Positions 44,853 through 57,554 of a DNA stretch of 64,000 nucleotides are shown piece by piece (the first letter of the stretch is position 1; each line of letters starts with the position of its first letter). This DNA comes from an uncultured Colwellia sp. (GTDB lineage: Bacteria; Pseudomonadota; Gammaproteobacteria; Enterobacterales; Alteromonadaceae). The stretch spans positions 1 to 64,000 of the forward strand of contig CAJXRC010000001.1 in NCBI GenBank assembly GCA_913058405.1. Reading direction: 5' to 3'. The notes beneath the pieces were generated by a model that searched no databases, was not told the DNA's origin, and was given only the letters and a program-made list of their open reading frames with translations. The translations under genes and the position numbers were made by a program.

Positions 44853-47800
44853 CTAGTTATTTCCAGAAAGTAAATCTGAATTTAGCGCATCAGTTAATGC
44901 TTTTTCTGCATCATCCGCTGAAACGGTAGATTCAACAGCTGGTGCTAAAGCAGCAGCTTTACGTCTTGCTCGTTCCTGATGGTACGAATAACCTGTACCT
45001 GCCGGGATTAAACGACCAACGATAACGTTCTCTTTCAAGCCACGTAGACCATCTTTCTTACCTGCAACTGCAGCTTCAGTAAGTACACGTGTAGTTTCTT
45101 GGAAAGACGCCGCTGAAATGAATGATTCAGTTGCAAGTGATGCTTTAGTAATACCCATCATCTGCATTTCATATTCAGCTGGTTGCTTACCTTCAGCTTC
45201 AAGTTCACGGTTCGAGATATTCACTCGCGCCACTTCAACTTGCTCACCTTTTAGGAAAGTAGAATCACCTGCATCAAGAATTTCACACTTACGGATCATT
45301 TGACGTACGATAACTTCAATGTGCTTATCGTTAATCTTAACACCCTGTAGACGGTAAACTTCTTGTACTTCGTTAACAATGTAGTTAGCAACTGGAGCAA
45401 CACCACGTAAACGCAAGATATCATGTGGAGATTCAGGACCATCGGCAATAACTTCACCTTTGATTACTGGCTCACCTTCATAGATATTTAATAGACGCGT
45501 TTTCGGAATCATCTCTTCGTATACTTCACCGCTAGGCTGAGTAATCAATAAGCGTACTTTACCTTTAGTTTCTTTACCAAAAGCAACAACACCTGTTTTC
45601 TCTGCAAGAATCGCAGGAAGTTTAGGTTTACGCGCTTCAAATAAATCAGCAACACGAGGAAGACCACCGGTAATATCACGAGTTTTTGAACTTGCTTGTG
45701 GTATACGAGCTAGTGCATCACCAACGCCAACATCCGCGCCATCTTCAAGGTTAACAATCGCATTACCTGGAAGATAGTAAAGTGCCGGAATTTCAGTACC
45801 AGCAATCATTACTTCTTTGCCTTTCGCATCAACAAGTTTCAATGCTGGACGCATTTCTTTACCTGTTGCATTACGTTGTGCAGCGTCAGTAATAACGATA
45901 CTTGATAAACCAGTTAACTCATCAGTTTGGCGAACCATAGTTACGCCATCAGCTAGGTCAACGAATTGAACCTTACCTGCCACTTCTGTGATGATAGGAT
46001 GCGTATGTGGGTCCCAGTTAGCGATAGTATCGCCAGAGTTCACTGCTTCGCCGTCATTCTTAGAAAGTACAGAACCGTAAGGAACTTTATAACGTTCTTT
46101 CTCACGACCCATTTCATCAATGATTGTTAACTCTGATGAACGAGACGTAATTACAAGATGTTTCTCTGAGTTTGTTACAAACTTAGCGTTTTGTAACTTC
46201 AAAGTACCTGTGTTTTTAACTTGTACGCTGCTTTCAGCAGTAGCACGAGATGCAGCACCACCGATATGGAACGTACGCATTGTTAACTGTGTACCAGGTT
46301 CACCAATTGATTGTGCAGCAACTACACCAATAGCTTCACCTTGGTTGATCATATGGCCACGAGCCAAATCACGACCGTAACAATTAGCACAAATACCAAA
46401 GTCAGTCTTACAAGTAATGATTGAACGTACTTTGATTTGATCTACTGAGTTATCTTCAATAACATCACAAAGTGCTTCATCAATGAGTGTATTACGTGGA
46501 AGTAATACTTCATCAGTACCTGGAATTAATACGTCATCACAAACAACACGACCTAATACACGTTCACGTAATGGTTCAACAACATCACCACCTTCAATTA
46601 GTGGCGTCATTAATAAACCGTCATGTGTACCACAGTCATGGTTAGTAACAACCAAATCTTGTGCAACATCAACTAAACGACGAGTTAGATAACCCGAGTT
46701 AGCTGTTTTAAGTGCAGTATCGGCAAGACCTTTACGCGCACCATGAGTTGAGATGAAGTATTGTAATACAGTCAGACCTTCACGGAAGTTAGCTTTGATT
46801 GGCGTTTCGATAATTGAACCATCTGGTTTAGCCATCAAACCACGCATACCCGCTAATTGACGAATCTGTGCAGCACTACCACGAGCACCCGAGTCAGCCA
46901 TCATAAAGATTGAGTTGAAAGAATCTTGTTCTTCCATTTCGCCGTCTCTATTCTTAACCATCTCTTTAGATAAGTTATCCATCATCGCTTTCGAAACTTT
47001 TTCGTTAGCAGATGACCAAATATCGATTACTTTGTTGTACTTCTCACCGGCAGTTACTAGACCTTGGTCAAACTGGGCTTGAATTTCAGCAACTTCAGCT
47101 TCTGAATCTTCAACAATCGTATACTTAGCTTCAGGAATAACCATATCGTCGATGCCAACAGAACAACCTGCAATCATCGCGTAATGGAAACCTGTATACA
47201 TGATTTGATCAGCAAACATTACTGTTTCTTTCAAACCTAAGTTACGGTAAGCATGGTTAATCAATTTTGAAATTGGTTTTTTACCAAGTGGCTTGTCAAT
47301 TAGGTCATAAGGTAAGCCCTTAGGACATACTTGCCACATAATTGCGCGACCAACAGTAGTATCACGTAATTTAGTTACTGGTTCCCATTCACCGTCAGCA
47401 TTTTTAACGTGCTCAGTGATACGAACTTTGATACGAGCATGAAGTTCAGCTACACCAGTACGGTAAGCTTTTTCTACTTCTTTCTCGTCAGTAAAGTACA
47501 TGCCTTCACCTAAACCATTAATACGGAATCTTGTTAGGTAATAAAGACCTAATACAACATCCTGTGATGGTACGATGATTGGTTCACCGTTAGCTGGTGC
47601 TAGAACGTTGTTCGTTGACATCATCAACGTACGTGCTTCCATTTGTGCTTCGATTGTCAACGGTACGTGTACCGCCATTTGGTCACCATCGAAATCGGCA
47701 TTGTATGCCGCACAAACTAGTGGATGAAGATGAATCGCTTTACCTTCAATTAACACTGGTTCAAAAGCTTGGATACCCAATCTATGAAGTGTTGGTGCAC

Positions 47801-49073
47801 GGTTAAGCATTACTGGATGTTCACGGATTACTTCATCAAGTACATCCCAAACTTCAGCGCCTTCACGTTCAACTAATTTTTTAGCTGCTTTAATCGTTGT
47901 TGCTAAACCACGTGCCTCTAATTTACCGTAAATAAATGGCTTGAATAATTCAAGTGCCATCTTTTTAGGTAAACCACATTGATGTAATTTCAATGTAGGA
48001 CCAACAGTGATTACAGAACGACCTGAATAATCTACACGCTTACCAAGTAAATTCTGACGGAAACGACCTTGCTTACCTTTAATCATATCGGCAAGAGATT
48101 TAAGAGGACGTTTGTTAGAACCGGTAATTGCACGACCACGACGACCGTTATCTAAAAGTGCATCAACAGATTCTTGTAACATACGTTTTTCGTTACGTAC
48201 AATAATATCTGGAGCAACTAAGTCTAGAAGACGTTTTAGACGGTTGTTACGGTTAATAACACGACGGTATAAATCGTTAAGATCAGAAGTCGCAAAACGA
48301 CCACCATCTAGTGGTACTAACGGACGTAAATCTGGCGGTAAAATTGGTAGAACATTCATAATCATCCACTCAGGTTTGTTACCTGAGGCAGCGAATGCTT
48401 CCATTAATTTTAAACGCTTAGTGATTTTTTTACGTTTAGTTTCACTACCGATTTCTGGTAATTCTTCACGCATTTGCGCTACTTCACCGTCTAAATCGAT
48501 TTGTTGTAGTAAAGCTAATACCGCTTCAGCACCCATTAAGGCGTCAAATTCATCACCGTGCTCTTCTAACGCATCAAGATATTCTTCTTCCGTTAGAATT
48601 TGGCTTTTTTCTAATGTCGTTAAACCAGGTTCGGTTACAACATATGATTCAAAATAAAGCACACGCTCAATATCACGTAACGTCATATCAAGTAGTAAAC
48701 CAATACGTGATGGTAATGATTTTAAGAACCAAATGTGAGCCACTGGACTTGCTAATTCGATATGACCCATACGGTCACGACGAACTTTAGTCAATGTAAC
48801 TTCTACGCCACATTTTTCACAGATAACACCACGATGCTTTAAACGCTTGTATTTGCCACAAAGACATTCGTAGTCTTTTACTGGGCCAAAAATACGTGCA
48901 CAGAATAAGCCGTCACGTTCTGGCTTAAAAGTACGGTAGTTAATGGTTTCTGGCTTTTTAACTTCACCAAATGACCAAGAACGTACCAAATCTGGCGACG
49001 CTAAGCCGATGCGAATACCATCGAAATCTTCGGTTTGATTCTGTTGCTTAAGAAACTTAAGTAAATCTTTCAC
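44853..49073 (-). CDS. rpoC: RNA polymerase beta' subunit
   Basis: Largest subunit of RNA polymerase, 1406 residues (E. coli 1407). The N-terminal zinc site is [20 protein letters not shown], the active-site motif is [12 protein letters not shown], and the second zinc-binding set is in the C-terminal part ([23 protein letters not shown]). The start is GTG, as in enterobacteria, with AGGAG upstream. It follows rpoB by 108 bases containing a hairpin. Confidence 0.98.
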   Translation of the reverse strand: MKDLLKFLKQQNQTEDFDGIRIGLASPDLVRSWSFGEVKKPETINYRTFKPERDGLFCARIFGPVKDYECLCGKYKRLKHRGVICEKCGVEVTLTKVRRDRMGHIELASPVAHIWFLKSLPSRIGLLLDMTLRDIERVLYFESYVVTEPGLTTLEKSQILTEEEYLDALEEHGDEFDALMGAEAVLALLQQIDLDGEVAQMREELPEIGSETKRKKITKRLKLMEAFAASGNKPEWMIMNVLPILPPDLRPLVPLDGGRFATSDLNDLYRRVINRNNRLKRLLDLVAPDIIVRNEKRMLQESVDALLDNGRRGRAITGSNKRPLKSLADMIKGKQGRFRQNLLGKRVDYSGRSVITVGPTLKLHQCGLPKKMALELFKPFIYGKLEARGLATTIKAAKKLVEREGAEVWDVLDEVIREHPVMLNRAPTLHRLGIQAFEPVLIEGKAIHLHPLVCAAYNADFDGDQMAVHVPLTIEAQMEARTLMMSTNNVLAPANGEPIIVPSQDVVLGLYYLTRFRINGLGEGMYFTDEKEVEKAYRTGVAELHARIKVRITEHVKNADGEWEPVTKLRDTTVGRAIMWQVCPKGLPYDLIDKPLGKKPISKLINHAYRNLGLKETVMFADQIMYTGFHYAMIAGCSVGIDDMVIPEAKYTIVEDSEAEVAEIQAQFDQGLVTAGEKYNKVIDIWSSANEKVSKAMMDNLSKEMVKNRDGEMEEQDSFNSIFMMADSGARGSAAQIRQLAGMRGLMAKPDGSIIETPIKANFREGLTVLQYFISTHGARKGLADTALKTANSGYLTRRLVDVAQDLVVTNHDCGTHDGLLMTPLIEGGDVVEPLRERVLGRVVCDDVLIPGTDEVLLPRNTLIDEALCDVIEDNSVDQIKVRSIITCKTDFGICANCYGRDLARGHMINQGEAIGVVAAQSIGEPGTQLTMRTFHIGGAASRATAESSVQVKNTGTLKLQNAKFVTNSEKHLVITSRSSELTIIDEMGREKERYKVPYGSVLSKNDGEAVNSGDTIANWDPHTHPIITEVAGKVQFVDLADGVTMVRQTDELTGLSSIVITDAAQRNATGKEMRPALKLVDAKGKEVMIAGTEIPALYYLPGNAIVNLEDGADVGVGDALARIPQASSKTRDITGGLPRVADLFEARKPKLPAILAEKTGVVAFGKETKGKVRLLITQPSGEVYEEMIPKTRLLNIYEGEPVIKGEVIADGPESPHDILRLRGVAPVANYIVNEVQEVYRLQGVKINDKHIEVIVRQMIRKCEILDAGDSTFLKGEQVEVARVNISNRELEAEGKQPAEYEMQMMGITKASLATESFISAASFQETTRVLTEAAVAGKKDGLRGLKENVIVGRLIPAGTGYSYHQERARRKAAALAPAVESTVSADDAEKALTDALNSDLLSGNN

Positions 49074-49102
49074 ACACTTCTCCTGTCGGAGTTAAACTTT
49101 GA

Positions 49103-49130
49103 GAAGAAGGCAAAATAATTTGCCTTCTTC
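49103..49130 (-). repeat. Hairpin in the rpoB-rpoC spacer
   Basis: GAAGAAGGCAAA (49103-49114) pairs perfectly with TTTGCCTTCTTC (49119-49130), a 12-bp stem with a 4-base loop and no terminating T-run. It is probably an RNA processing or stability element. Confidence 0.65.
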
Positions 49131-49181
49131 GCTTACTGGCTTACCCATCAGGATAAGCGCAGTTGACTTATGGTTTGAAAC

Positions 49182-52100
49182 CTAGTCTTTGTCCAACTCG
49201 ATGTTAATACCTAACGAGCGGATTTCTTTCAACAATACGTTGAATGACTCAGGAATACCTGGTTCCATACGATGATCACCATCAACTAAGTTTTTATACA
49301 TCTTAGTACGACCGTTAACATCATCAGACTTAACCGTAAGCATTTCTTGCAAGGTATAAGCGGCACCGTATGCTTCAAGTGCCCATACTTCCATCTCACC
49401 GAAACGCTGACCACCGAACTGAGCTTTACCACCAAGTGGTTGCTGAGTTACTAGTGAGTATGAACCAGTTGAACGAGCATGCATTTTGTCATCAACTAAA
49501 TGGTTTAGTTTTAACATATACATATAACCAACAGTAACCGGACGTTCAAACTCACGACCTGTACGGCCATCAGTTAAGACGAACTGACCACTTTGTGGCA
49601 TATCAGCAAGCTCAAATAACTCTTTAATTTCTTTTTCAGCTGCGCCATCAAATGCTGGTGTAGCAATAGGTAAACCTGCACGTAAATTGCCGGCTAAACG
49701 TAATACTTCATCATCAGAGAAACTAGCAATATCAACTTCTTGACGAGATTCACCAACATTGTAAACATCTTGTAAGAAGTTACGTAGTTTGTGAATTTCT
49801 TGCTGTGCTTCTAGCATACGGTTGATCTTCTCACCGATACCGCGTGCAGCCATACCTAAGTGAGTTTCTAAGATCTGACCAATGTTCATACGTGATGGAA
49901 CACCTAACGGGTTCAATACGATATCAACTGGAACACCGAACTGATCGTATGGCATATCTTCAACAGGTACTACGTTTGAAATAACACCCTTATTACCATG
50001 ACGACCAGCCATCTTATCACCAGGCTGGATGTGGCGTTTAACAGCTAAGTAAACCTTAACAATTTTTAATACGCCAGGTTGTAAGTCATCACCTTGAGTG
50101 ATCTTACGACGCTTAACTTCAAACTTCTTATCAAAATCTTCTTTGATATTATCAAATTGCTCAGCAATTTGCTCAAGTTCAGCTTGTTGCACTTCATCAG
50201 CTAAGTTTTGTGTTAACCACTTGTCACGAGACATAGACGTTAAGTCTGACTCGTTAAGACCTGCTGATAACAATAGTTTCTTAGTACGTGCGTAAATACC
50301 ATCTTCTAAAATGCTTAATTCATCGCCAAGATCTTTCTTAACTTCTTTAAGTTGCATTTGTTCAATTTCAACTGCACGAGCATCTTTTTCAACACCGTCG
50401 CGAGTAAATATTTGAACATCGATGATAGTACCTTTAACAGAGTTAGGTACACGTAATGAACTATCTTTAACGTCAGCAGCTTTCTCACCGAAAATTGCAC
50501 GTAGTAGTTTTTCTTCTGGTGTAAGCTGTGTTTCACCTTTTGGTGTTACTTTACCTACTAAGATATCACCACCATTTACTTCAGCACCAATATAAACAAC
50601 ACCCGCTTCATCTAATTTAGATAATGCTGATTCGCCTACATTTGGAATATCTGCCGTAATTTCTTCACTACCCAATTTAGTATCACGTGCAATACACGTT
50701 AACTCTTGAATGTGAATAGTAGTAAATCTATCCTCTATTGCAACACGTTCAGATAACAACATTGAATCTTCAAAGTTGTAACCATTCCACGGCATAAAGG
50801 CGATACGCATGTTTTGACCTAAAGCCAATTCACCCATATCAGTTGAAGGACCATCAGCTAATACATCACCACGTACAACTGGCTCACCCATACGACACAC
50901 TGGACGTTGGTTGATACAAGTATTTTGGTTAGAACGCGTGTATTTAGTTAAGTTATAAATATCAATACCGGCTTCACCAGCATGCATTTCATTTTCATTA
51001 ACTTTAACAACAATGCGTGATGCATCAACATAGCTCACTACACCGCCACGTTTGGCAACTGCAGTTACACCTGAATCAACCGCTACTACTTTTTCCATAC
51101 CAGTACCAACAAGAGGTTTATCAACTCTTAAGGTTGGTACAGCTTGACGTTGCATGTTCGAGCCCATCAAGGCTCTGTTTGCATCATCGTGTTCAAGGAA
51201 TGGAATTAGTGACGCCGCAACAGAAATAATTTGTTGTGGTGATACATCCATATATTGAACTTCAGCAGAAGCTTTTAATGTAAATTCATTTTTATGACGA
51301 CAGTTAACTAAATCTTGAAGCAACTTATTGCTGCTATCACGTTCAGCATTTGCCTGAGCGATAACAAAGTTACCCTCTTCAATTGCTGACAAATAGTCAA
51401 TATCATCTGTCACTAAACCGTCAATAACTTTGCGGTATGGTGTTTCTAAGAAACCAAAGTCATTAGTACGTGCGTAACAAGAAAGCGAGTTGATCAAACC
51501 AATGTTTGGACCCTCTGGCGTTTCGATTGGACAAACACGACCGTAATGCGTTGGATGTACATCTCGTACTTCAAAACCAGCACGTTCACGGGTTAAACCA
51601 CCCGGCCCTAAGGCAGAAATACGACGCTTATGCGTTACTTCTGATAACGGGTTGTTTTGATCCATAAACTGTGACAATTGTGATGAGCCAAAGAACTCTT
51701 TCACTGCCGCAGAAATTGGCTTAGCATTGATTAAATCTTGTGGCATGATTGCATCTAAGTCACCAAGACTTAAGCGCTCACGTACCGCACGTTCTACACG
51801 AACAAGACCAACTCGGAATTGGTTTTCAGCCATTTCGCCAACTGAACGAATACGACGGTTACCTAAGTGATCGATATCATCTACTTCACCTTTACCGTCA
51901 CGAATACCAATTAAGGTCTTCATTACTGAGATAATGTCTTCTTTAGACAAAATACCAGTACCAACATCGTCTGCATTGCCAACACGACGGTTGAACTTCA
52001 TACGACCTACCGTTGATAAGTCATAACGTTCTGATGCGAAGAATAAGTTAGAGAACAATCCTTCAGCAGCGTCTTTTGTTGGTGGCTCGCCTGGACGCAT

Positions 52101-53210
52101 CATGCGGTAAACTTCAACTAAAGCTTCAAGCTTGTTAGTTGAACTATCAACACGAAGTGTATCTGACATATATGAACCAACATCAAATTCGTTCATGTAT
52201 AAAGTAGATAATACTTTATGGCCCGCTTGGCTAAGCTCGGCTAATAATTCTAAAGTGATAATTGCGTTTGCTTCAGCAATTACTTCACCTGTAGATTTGT
52301 CGATGTAAGCTTTTGATAAAACACGACCAACGATATAATCTGCTGGTACTTCTAGCTTATCTAATTTAGCTTTTGATAAAGCGCGAATGTGGCGTGCAGT
52401 AATACGACGGCCAGACTCAACTAAAACTTCACCCTTTTTGATTGAAATATCAAAAATAGCTGTTTCACCACGAAGACGTTCAGGGATAAGATCCATGATC
52501 AACTTATCACCTTTAATGGTGTAATCAGTTGTGTCATAGAACATCGCTAGAATTTCTTCTGTAGAATATTCTAATGCACGTAAGATAATTGACGCTGGTA
52601 ATTTACGACGTCTATCTATACGAACAAATAAGTTATCTTTTGGATCGAATTCAAAGTCTAACCATGAACCGCGGTAAGGAATAACGCGTGCGTTATATAA
52701 TACTTTACCCGATGAGTGAGTTTTACCTTTATCGTGATCAAAGAATACACCTGGAGAACGATGTAATTGTGAAACGATAACACGCTCAGTACCATTGATT
52801 ACGAAAGTACCGTTATCTGTCATCAACGGGATTTCGCCCATGTACACTTCTTGCTCTTTGATATCTTTAACAGTACCTGCTGCGGCTTCTTTATCGTATA
52901 CCACTAAACGTAATTTTACGCGTAATGGTGCAGAATAAGTCACACCACGAATTTGACATTCTTTAACGTCAAATAATGGTTCACCTAAACGATAGCTTAC
53001 ATATTGTAATTCTGAGCTACCTGAATAAGCTTTAATTGGGAAAATAGAACGAAAAGCAGCCTCTAGACCGGTTTCACCTGTTGCATCAATATCAATAAAC
53101 TTGCGGAAAGAATCGAGTTGAATGGACAACAAGAATGGATATTCCATTACTTGTGCACTTTTACCAAAGTCCTTTCTAATTCGCTTTTTCTCAAAGTATG
53201 AGTAAGCCAT
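49182..53210 (-). CDS. rpoB: RNA polymerase beta subunit
   Basis: Catalytic subunit forming, with beta', the RNA polymerase active centre. The start at 53210 ([17 protein letters not shown]), with GAGGAA just upstream, gives exactly 1342 residues, the E. coli length; an upstream ATG at 53240 was rejected. The rifampicin region reads [31 protein letters not shown], written here as blocks 507-537 in E. coli terms: it is wild-type at the Asp, His and Ser positions commonly changed in resistance. It follows rplL across an attenuator. Confidence 0.98.
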   Translation of the reverse strand: MAYSYFEKKRIRKDFGKSAQVMEYPFLLSIQLDSFRKFIDIDATGETGLEAAFRSIFPIKAYSGSSELQYVSYRLGEPLFDVKECQIRGVTYSAPLRVKLRLVVYDKEAAAGTVKDIKEQEVYMGEIPLMTDNGTFVINGTERVIVSQLHRSPGVFFDHDKGKTHSSGKVLYNARVIPYRGSWLDFEFDPKDNLFVRIDRRRKLPASIILRALEYSTEEILAMFYDTTDYTIKGDKLIMDLIPERLRGETAIFDISIKKGEVLVESGRRITARHIRALSKAKLDKLEVPADYIVGRVLSKAYIDKSTGEVIAEANAIITLELLAELSQAGHKVLSTLYMNEFDVGSYMSDTLRVDSSTNKLEALVEVYRMMRPGEPPTKDAAEGLFSNLFFASERYDLSTVGRMKFNRRVGNADDVGTGILSKEDIISVMKTLIGIRDGKGEVDDIDHLGNRRIRSVGEMAENQFRVGLVRVERAVRERLSLGDLDAIMPQDLINAKPISAAVKEFFGSSQLSQFMDQNNPLSEVTHKRRISALGPGGLTRERAGFEVRDVHPTHYGRVCPIETPEGPNIGLINSLSCYARTNDFGFLETPYRKVIDGLVTDDIDYLSAIEEGNFVIAQANAERDSSNKLLQDLVNCRHKNEFTLKASAEVQYMDVSPQQIISVAASLIPFLEHDDANRALMGSNMQRQAVPTLRVDKPLVGTGMEKVVAVDSGVTAVAKRGGVVSYVDASRIVVKVNENEMHAGEAGIDIYNLTKYTRSNQNTCINQRPVCRMGEPVVRGDVLADGPSTDMGELALGQNMRIAFMPWNGYNFEDSMLLSERVAIEDRFTTIHIQELTCIARDTKLGSEEITADIPNVGESALSKLDEAGVVYIGAEVNGGDILVGKVTPKGETQLTPEEKLLRAIFGEKAADVKDSSLRVPNSVKGTIIDVQIFTRDGVEKDARAVEIEQMQLKEVKKDLGDELSILEDGIYARTKKLLLSAGLNESDLTSMSRDKWLTQNLADEVQQAELEQIAEQFDNIKEDFDKKFEVKRRKITQGDDLQPGVLKIVKVYLAVKRHIQPGDKMAGRHGNKGVISNVVPVEDMPYDQFGVPVDIVLNPLGVPSRMNIGQILETHLGMAARGIGEKINRMLEAQQEIHKLRNFLQDVYNVGESRQEVDIASFSDDEVLRLAGNLRAGLPIATPAFDGAAEKEIKELFELADMPQSGQFVLTDGRTGREFERPVTVGYMYMLKLNHLVDDKMHARSTGSYSLVTQQPLGGKAQFGGQRFGEMEVWALEAYGAAYTLQEMLTVKSDDVNGRTKMYKNLVDGDHRMEPGIPESFNVLLKEIRSLGINIELDKD

Positions 53211-53396
53211 GGGGTTCCTCAGCTTGCTGGTTATGGCCAAATCTGCCCACTGAGCGAAGCTCAGTTAGACAGGTTATGCTGTAATATTTACGTCTAAATA
53301 TTACTAGATGATTCTCTAATAATTAGAAAAATCACCTAAACGCTAATAATACGTTACTAAAGAATGAAAAAAATTTATTCTCTAACAACAAAAGCG

Positions 53397-53428
53397 CAAA
53401 AAGGCCGGTGACGTTTAAATCACCAGCC
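53397..53428 (-). terminator. Attenuator between rplL and rpoB
   Basis: On the minus strand GGCTGGTGA-TTTAAACG-TCACCGGCC forms a 9-bp stem with one G-U pair followed by TTTTT, 37 bases after the rplL stop. In E. coli a partial terminator here lowers rpoBC relative to ribosomal protein mRNA; the same role is inferred. Confidence 0.8.
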
Positions 53429-53464
53429 ATGCCTTTTCAGGCAAATAATCTGTTTAAAAACAGA

Positions 53465-53827
53465 TTATTTGATCTCAACAGAAGCACCAGCTTCTTCAAG
53501 AAGTTTCTTAAGTTCTTCAGCTTCAGCTTTTTCTACGCCTTCTTTGATCGCTTTAGGAGCAGATTCAACTAAGTCTTTAGCTTCTTTAAGGCCTAAACCT
53601 GTAGCGCCACGAACTGCTTTGATTACTGCAACTTTCTTCTCACCGAAGCTAGTCATAACAACATCAAATTCAGTTTGTTCTTCAGCAGCTTCAGCAGGTC
53701 CAGCAGCTGCAACAGCAGCAGAAGCAGAAACACCAAATTTTTCTTCCATTGCTTCGATTAAAGCAACAACGTCCATTACTGACATTTCAGCAACTGCGTT
53801 TAAGATATCGTCTTTAGAAATAGACAT
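53465..53827 (-). CDS. rplL: 50S ribosomal protein L7/L12
   Basis: Acidic stalk protein recruiting translation factors. The 120-residue sequence has the dimerising N-terminal domain ([20 protein letters not shown]), an Ala/Glu hinge ([15 protein letters not shown]) and the factor-binding C-terminal domain ([20 protein letters not shown]). It lies 121 bases after rplJ. Confidence 0.98.
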   Translation of the reverse strand: MSISKDDILNAVAEMSVMDVVALIEAMEEKFGVSASAAVAAAGPAEAAEEQTEFDVVMTSFGEKKVAVIKAVRGATGLGLKEAKDLVESAPKAIKEGVEKAEAEELKKLLEEAGASVEIK

Positions 53828-53948
53828 ACTATAATTTCCTAATTTTTAATAAACAGGCCATTTTTACTTTTCTTATTAAGTAATAGAGCACTGTTTGAAA
53901 TAACTATAAATACAAAAAGCTTGGTTATAAGCAAAAAGCTTATATAAC

Positions 53949-54443
53949 CTATGCAGCTTCCTGTTCTTTCTGATCGCGTATAGCAGCAAACGTGCGGGCT
54001 AATTTGCCTGCAGATGCTTCTTTCATAACGCTCATCAAACGTGAAATCGCTTCGTCGTAAGTAGGTAGCTTAGCTAACATATTTACGTCTACTGCGTTAC
54101 CTTCAAATGCAGCTGCTTTTAATTCAAAGTTTTCGTTAGCTTTAGCGAAATCTGAGAATAAACGTGCAGCAGCACCTGGGTGTTCACTTGAAAAAGCAAT
54201 TAATGAAGGACCTTTAAATACGTCAGAAACACATTCAAATTCAGTACCTTCTACTGCACGACGTGCTAATGTGTTACGGACAACTTTCATCCATACGCCA
54301 TTTTCACGTGCTTGCTTACGCAATACAGTAATTGCTTCAACTGCAACACCACGGGCATCCGCGATTACAACTGAGTGAGCGCCATTAGCAGCTTCTTGAA
54401 CTTCAGCAACAATTGCTTTTTTGTCATCAAGATTGATAGCCAT
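53949..54443 (-). CDS. rplJ: 50S ribosomal protein L10
   Basis: Base of the ribosomal stalk, binding 23S rRNA and L7/L12 dimers. The 164-residue protein has [40 protein letters not shown] and a C-terminal helix for L12. In complex with L12 it represses its own operon by binding the leader at about 54540-54640. Confidence 0.97.
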   Translation of the reverse strand: MAINLDDKKAIVAEVQEAANGAHSVVIADARGVAVEAITVLRKQARENGVWMKVVRNTLARRAVEGTEFECVSDVFKGPSLIAFSSEHPGAAARLFSDFAKANENFELKAAAFEGNAVDVNMLAKLPTYDEAISRLMSVMKEASAGKLARTFAAIRDQKEQEAA

Positions 54444-54539
54444 TGGCTTTAACTCCTGGTTCAGACCGGTAAAAAGTACCGGTATTTACAATCCTTAGCT
54501 AATAATTACTTACTAGCTAAGCCATAACGGCGAGGACCA

Positions 54540-54640
54540 GAAAAATCTAGGAAATATCTGGGTAATCACCATCTACGTAGGATAAATTAAGTAGTTAAAT
54601 CAGAAGAAATAACTACACCTACGGTCTTGGACGGGGGTTG
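54540..54640 (-). ncRNA. L10 leader (rplJ autoregulatory RNA)
   Basis: The minus-strand leader contains GTCCAAGACCGTAGGTG, a GTAGTTA...TAACTAC stem, and CCTACGTAGATGGTGATTAC, the characteristic parts of the L10-leader multi-stem RNA that binds the L10(L12)4 complex. The bulge and kink-turn-like segments are in the expected order, and it lies about 100 bases upstream of rplJ. Confidence 0.8.
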
Positions 54641-54694
54641 TGTATTTATCAGTAATTGATACTGAAAATTGCACAACTCCTACCAAAATTTAAG

Positions 54695-54723
54695 GGGCGA
54701 AATTATAGATTATAATTTCGCCC
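54695..54723 (-). repeat. Hairpin after rplA
   Basis: GGGCGAAATTATA (54695-54707) pairs perfectly with TATAATTTCGCCC (54711-54723): a 13-bp stem with a 3-base loop, 65 bases after the rplA stop and before the L10 leader. With only CTTAAATTTT following, it is a partial terminator or processing site between rplKA and rplJL. Confidence 0.65.
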
Positions 54724-54787
54724 TTGTAAAGATTCAATACACAAAACTTTACTCAATAATATTATACGTAATAAATTACAGGTAATA

Positions 54788-55486
54788 TTAAGCTTGAGTT
54801 AGTGTTGCTTGGTTGACGACAACGCCGGCACCCATAGTTGTAGAAAGAGAAACTTTCTTCAAGTATTGACCTTTAGCATTTGCAGGTTTTGCTTTTTTAA
54901 GCGCTTCAAGCAATGCTTCTAAGTTTTCTTGCAATTGTGCAGGTTCGAAATCAGCCTTACCAATAGTAGTATGGATGATACCGTTCTTGTCGTTGCGGTA
55001 ACGGATCTGACCAGACTTAGCGTTTTTAACAGCGCCAGCTACGTCAGGAGTTACTGTACCAACTTTAGGGTTAGGCATTAAACCACGTGGGCCTAAGATT
55101 TGACCTAGTTGACCAACAACACGCATTGCATCAGGAGAAGCAATAACAACGTCGAAGTTCATTTCGCCAGCTTTTACTTGCGCAGCTAAATCGTCCATAC
55201 CTACAACGTCAGCACCAGCTGCTAAAGCTTTCTCTGCGTTTGCACCTTGTGTAAATACAGCAACACGTACATCACGGCCAGTACCATTTGGTAATACTGT
55301 AGCGCCACGAACGTTTTGATCTGATTTACGAGCATCAATACCAAGATTTACTGCAACATCTACGCTTTCACGGAAGTTAGCAGTAGCAAATTCTTTTAAT
55401 AAAGAAACAGCTTCGTTGATATCATATTCTTTTAATACGTCTACTTTTTCACGGATAAGACGAGCGCGTTTTGATAATTTAGCCAT
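54788..55486 (-). CDS. rplA: 50S ribosomal protein L1
   Basis: L1-stalk protein assisting release of deacylated tRNA, and translational repressor of rplKA in E. coli. The 232-residue protein has the RNA-binding [36 protein letters not shown] and [18 protein letters not shown]. It begins 3 bases after the rplK stop, indicating translational coupling. Confidence 0.98.
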   Translation of the reverse strand: MAKLSKRARLIREKVDVLKEYDINEAVSLLKEFATANFRESVDVAVNLGIDARKSDQNVRGATVLPNGTGRDVRVAVFTQGANAEKALAAGADVVGMDDLAAQVKAGEMNFDVVIASPDAMRVVGQLGQILGPRGLMPNPKVGTVTPDVAGAVKNAKSGQIRYRNDKNGIIHTTIGKADFEPAQLQENLEALLEALKKAKPANAKGQYLKKVSLSTTMGAGVVVNQATLTQA

Positions 55487-55489
55487 TGA

Positions 55490-55918
55490 TTAGTCCTCTA
55501 CCACTAAACCCATTGAACGAGCAGAACCCGCAATGGTACGCACTGCAGCTTCAAGTGAACCAGCAGTTAAATCAGGTTCTTTTGTCTTAACGATTTCTTC
55601 AAGTTGAGCTGTAGTAACAGTTCCAACTTTATCAGTGTTAGGACGACCAGAGCCGCTTTTGATTCCAGCAGCTTTTTTCAATAAGAAAGAAGCAGGTGGA
55701 GTTTTTGTTTCGAAAGTAAACGAACGGTCACTATATACAGTAATTACTACTGGAACCGGAGCGCCTTTTTCTAAAGAATCTGTTTTCGCATTGAACGCTT
55801 TACAGAATTCCATGATGTTAACACCATGTTGACCTAATGCAGGACCAACTGGTGGTGACGGGTTAGCTGCACCAGCAGCTACTTGTAGCTTGATTAAAGC
55901 TTGGACTTTCTTAGCCAT
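55490..55918 (-). CDS. rplK: 50S ribosomal protein L11
   Basis: Protein of the GTPase-associated centre, needed for RelA activation and the thiostrepton target. The 142-residue sequence is [20 protein letters not shown]..., with [22 protein letters not shown] and [18 protein letters not shown]. It is the first gene of rplKAJL-rpoBC here and is read from its own promoter at 56091-56120. In most relatives nusG lies directly upstream; here about 4.6 kb of other genes intervene. Confidence 0.98.
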   Translation of the reverse strand: MAKKVQALIKLQVAAGAANPSPPVGPALGQHGVNIMEFCKAFNAKTDSLEKGAPVPVVITVYSDRSFTFETKTPPASFLLKKAAGIKSGSGRPNTDKVGTVTTAQLEEIVKTKEPDLTAGSLEAAVRTIAGSARSMGLVVED

Positions 55919-56090
55919 TTTAAAATACCTTTAGTTTGGGTAGTTAACGCAATTAACTTAGCATTAAGTTGGAATTCACCATCTCGACACAAAGTTTTCG
56001 CTTCCCTGTTTACAAAATTCGCTTTAAAAACAATTGTTTTCACAACAGAATAAAGCGCATTTAGTGCGCGCTAAAAATAAGCGGCAGCGG

Positions 56091-56120
56091 ATTATATATT
56101 AACCACCTATCTCATTTCAA
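56091..56120 (-). promoter_or_regulatory. Sigma-70 promoter of rplK
   Basis: On the minus strand -35 TTGAAA (56120-56115) and a perfect -10 TATAAT (56096-56091) are spaced by 18 bases and followed by the GC-rich discriminator CCGCTGCCGC, which predicts stringent control. The leader of about 165 bases before rplK contains GCGCGCACTAAATGCGC and probably the L1-binding site. Confidence 0.82.
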
Positions 56121-56190
56121 GCGCTTTTATTGTTACCTGAAAAATAGTCACACGTTCAAATCATGTCGCATCACTTTTTTCCCTGTAAAA

Positions 56191-57291
56191 TCAGCGTTTT
56201 TCAGCTACTTTATTCGTAGTTGATATGGTTGCTTCAATGCGGCGATTTTGTTCGTGAGCTTCAGCTGTATTATCTGTATTGAGTAATTCGCTTTCACCAT
56301 AACCTATCGCACTTAAACGACTTGCATCAACACCAAAGTCATTAATTAACACATCAACAACAGCCTGAGCACGCTTAGCAGATAAAGTCTGGTTATATGC
56401 AGCACTTCCTTTTGCTGAACTATGCCCTTTAATGGTTAAACTAAGATCTGGGTAAGCTTCCATAAATTTAGCAACTTTAACCATAATTGGTTTGTATTTG
56501 TCTTTAACTACGGCTTTATTACTATCAAAGTTAATAAGTAACTCAACTGTATCTTGCGCTTCAGTAAAAACAGTACAACCTACTTCATTTACTTTGTCTG
56601 TTGCAGGAGTATTAGCACAATTATCTTTGCTATCTAACACGCCGTCGTTATCACTATCTAATTCAGCAATAGGAGCCACAACAGCAACAGGTGCAACAAC
56701 TGCAGCGGCTTTAACTGGCTCACTACGCTTTATTTCAGCTTTTTGTGTACCAAAGAAATAGATGAAACCTAACTTAGCAGAAACATCGGTGTAATTATCT
56801 TCAAACTGGTAGTGACCTTTTCCTTCAAAATAAAGCGCCATATTTTTGCTTAAATAATGACGGTATCCAGCACCTAACGCTGCAGAAAGATTTGATTCCT
56901 CAACATCTAAAACATCAGCACCACCAACGACATAAAAACTCTCTTTGAATGGGAAATATAATAAATCTAGTGCGATACTTTTTCCTGAGGCTAAATTAGC
57001 GTTATGATTCTCAGCAACTGGATTAAAGTGCGTATAAGATAATCTCGTTTCAAATAATTCTGAAAGACGGTAACCACCTTCAACACCTAAGCCTGAAGCA
57101 TGGTCAATTGATGAATTGGCATTAGCATTAAATTGACGGTCTTCATCTGTTTTCAAGTACATGGCATGACCACCAAGATATACTTTGCCAACTAAACTTT
57201 CAGCACTTGGCTGCTCGGCAGCTGATAATGATAAAGAAAAAATTGATAAACCGATAAATTGGCTTATTTTTGAAACTGATAAGTAGCGCAT
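56191..57291 (-). CDS. OmpA-family outer-membrane protein
   Basis: A 366-residue envelope protein. A signal peptide (QFIGLSIFSLSLSAA) precedes an N-terminal eight-strand beta-barrel (KVYLGGHAMYLKT ... FIYFFG). Then come an Ala/Val/Pro linker and a thrombospondin type 3-like calcium repeat (DSDNDGVLDSKDNCANTPA). The C-terminal OmpA/peptidoglycan-binding domain follows (INFDSNKAVVKDKYKPIMVK, IKGHSSAKGSAAYNQTLSAKRA, with the DAP-binding Asp/Arg region ending in NRRIEATI). It links outer membrane and peptidoglycan. It lies between the rplK promoter and the BacNav gene, reading away from the latter. Confidence 0.88.
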   Translation of the reverse strand: MRYLSVSKISQFIGLSIFSLSLSAAEQPSAESLVGKVYLGGHAMYLKTDEDRQFNANANSSIDHASGLGVEGGYRLSELFETRLSYTHFNPVAENHNANLASGKSIALDLLYFPFKESFYVVGGADVLDVEESNLSAALGAGYRHYLSKNMALYFEGKGHYQFEDNYTDVSAKLGFIYFFGTQKAEIKRSEPVKAAAVVAPVAVVAPIAELDSDNDGVLDSKDNCANTPATDKVNEVGCTVFTEAQDTVELLINFDSNKAVVKDKYKPIMVKVAKFMEAYPDLSLTIKGHSSAKGSAAYNQTLSAKRAQAVVDVLINDFGVDASRLSAIGYGESELLNTDNTAEAHEQNRRIEATISTTNKVAEKR

Positions 57292-57554
57292 TACAAATTA
57301 TCCCTATAAATGTAGTCGAATGATTGGTTTTTTAACGGCGCATATTTTAATCGTTTTTCACTCATGTTGCAGCATTTAGTTATCAAAATGTATTAATATC
57401 TTGCAAATTGTGATGAAAAACACGCTGACAAGCTGAATTTCATGCTATAGACAACCGATTTCGATATATTGGCTAAAACCTCTTACATTTAATAATTTGA
57501 TTTTAGTTATAATGCCCACATAAAAATGTCAGTCCCATTATGCCTAGGTTTCAT

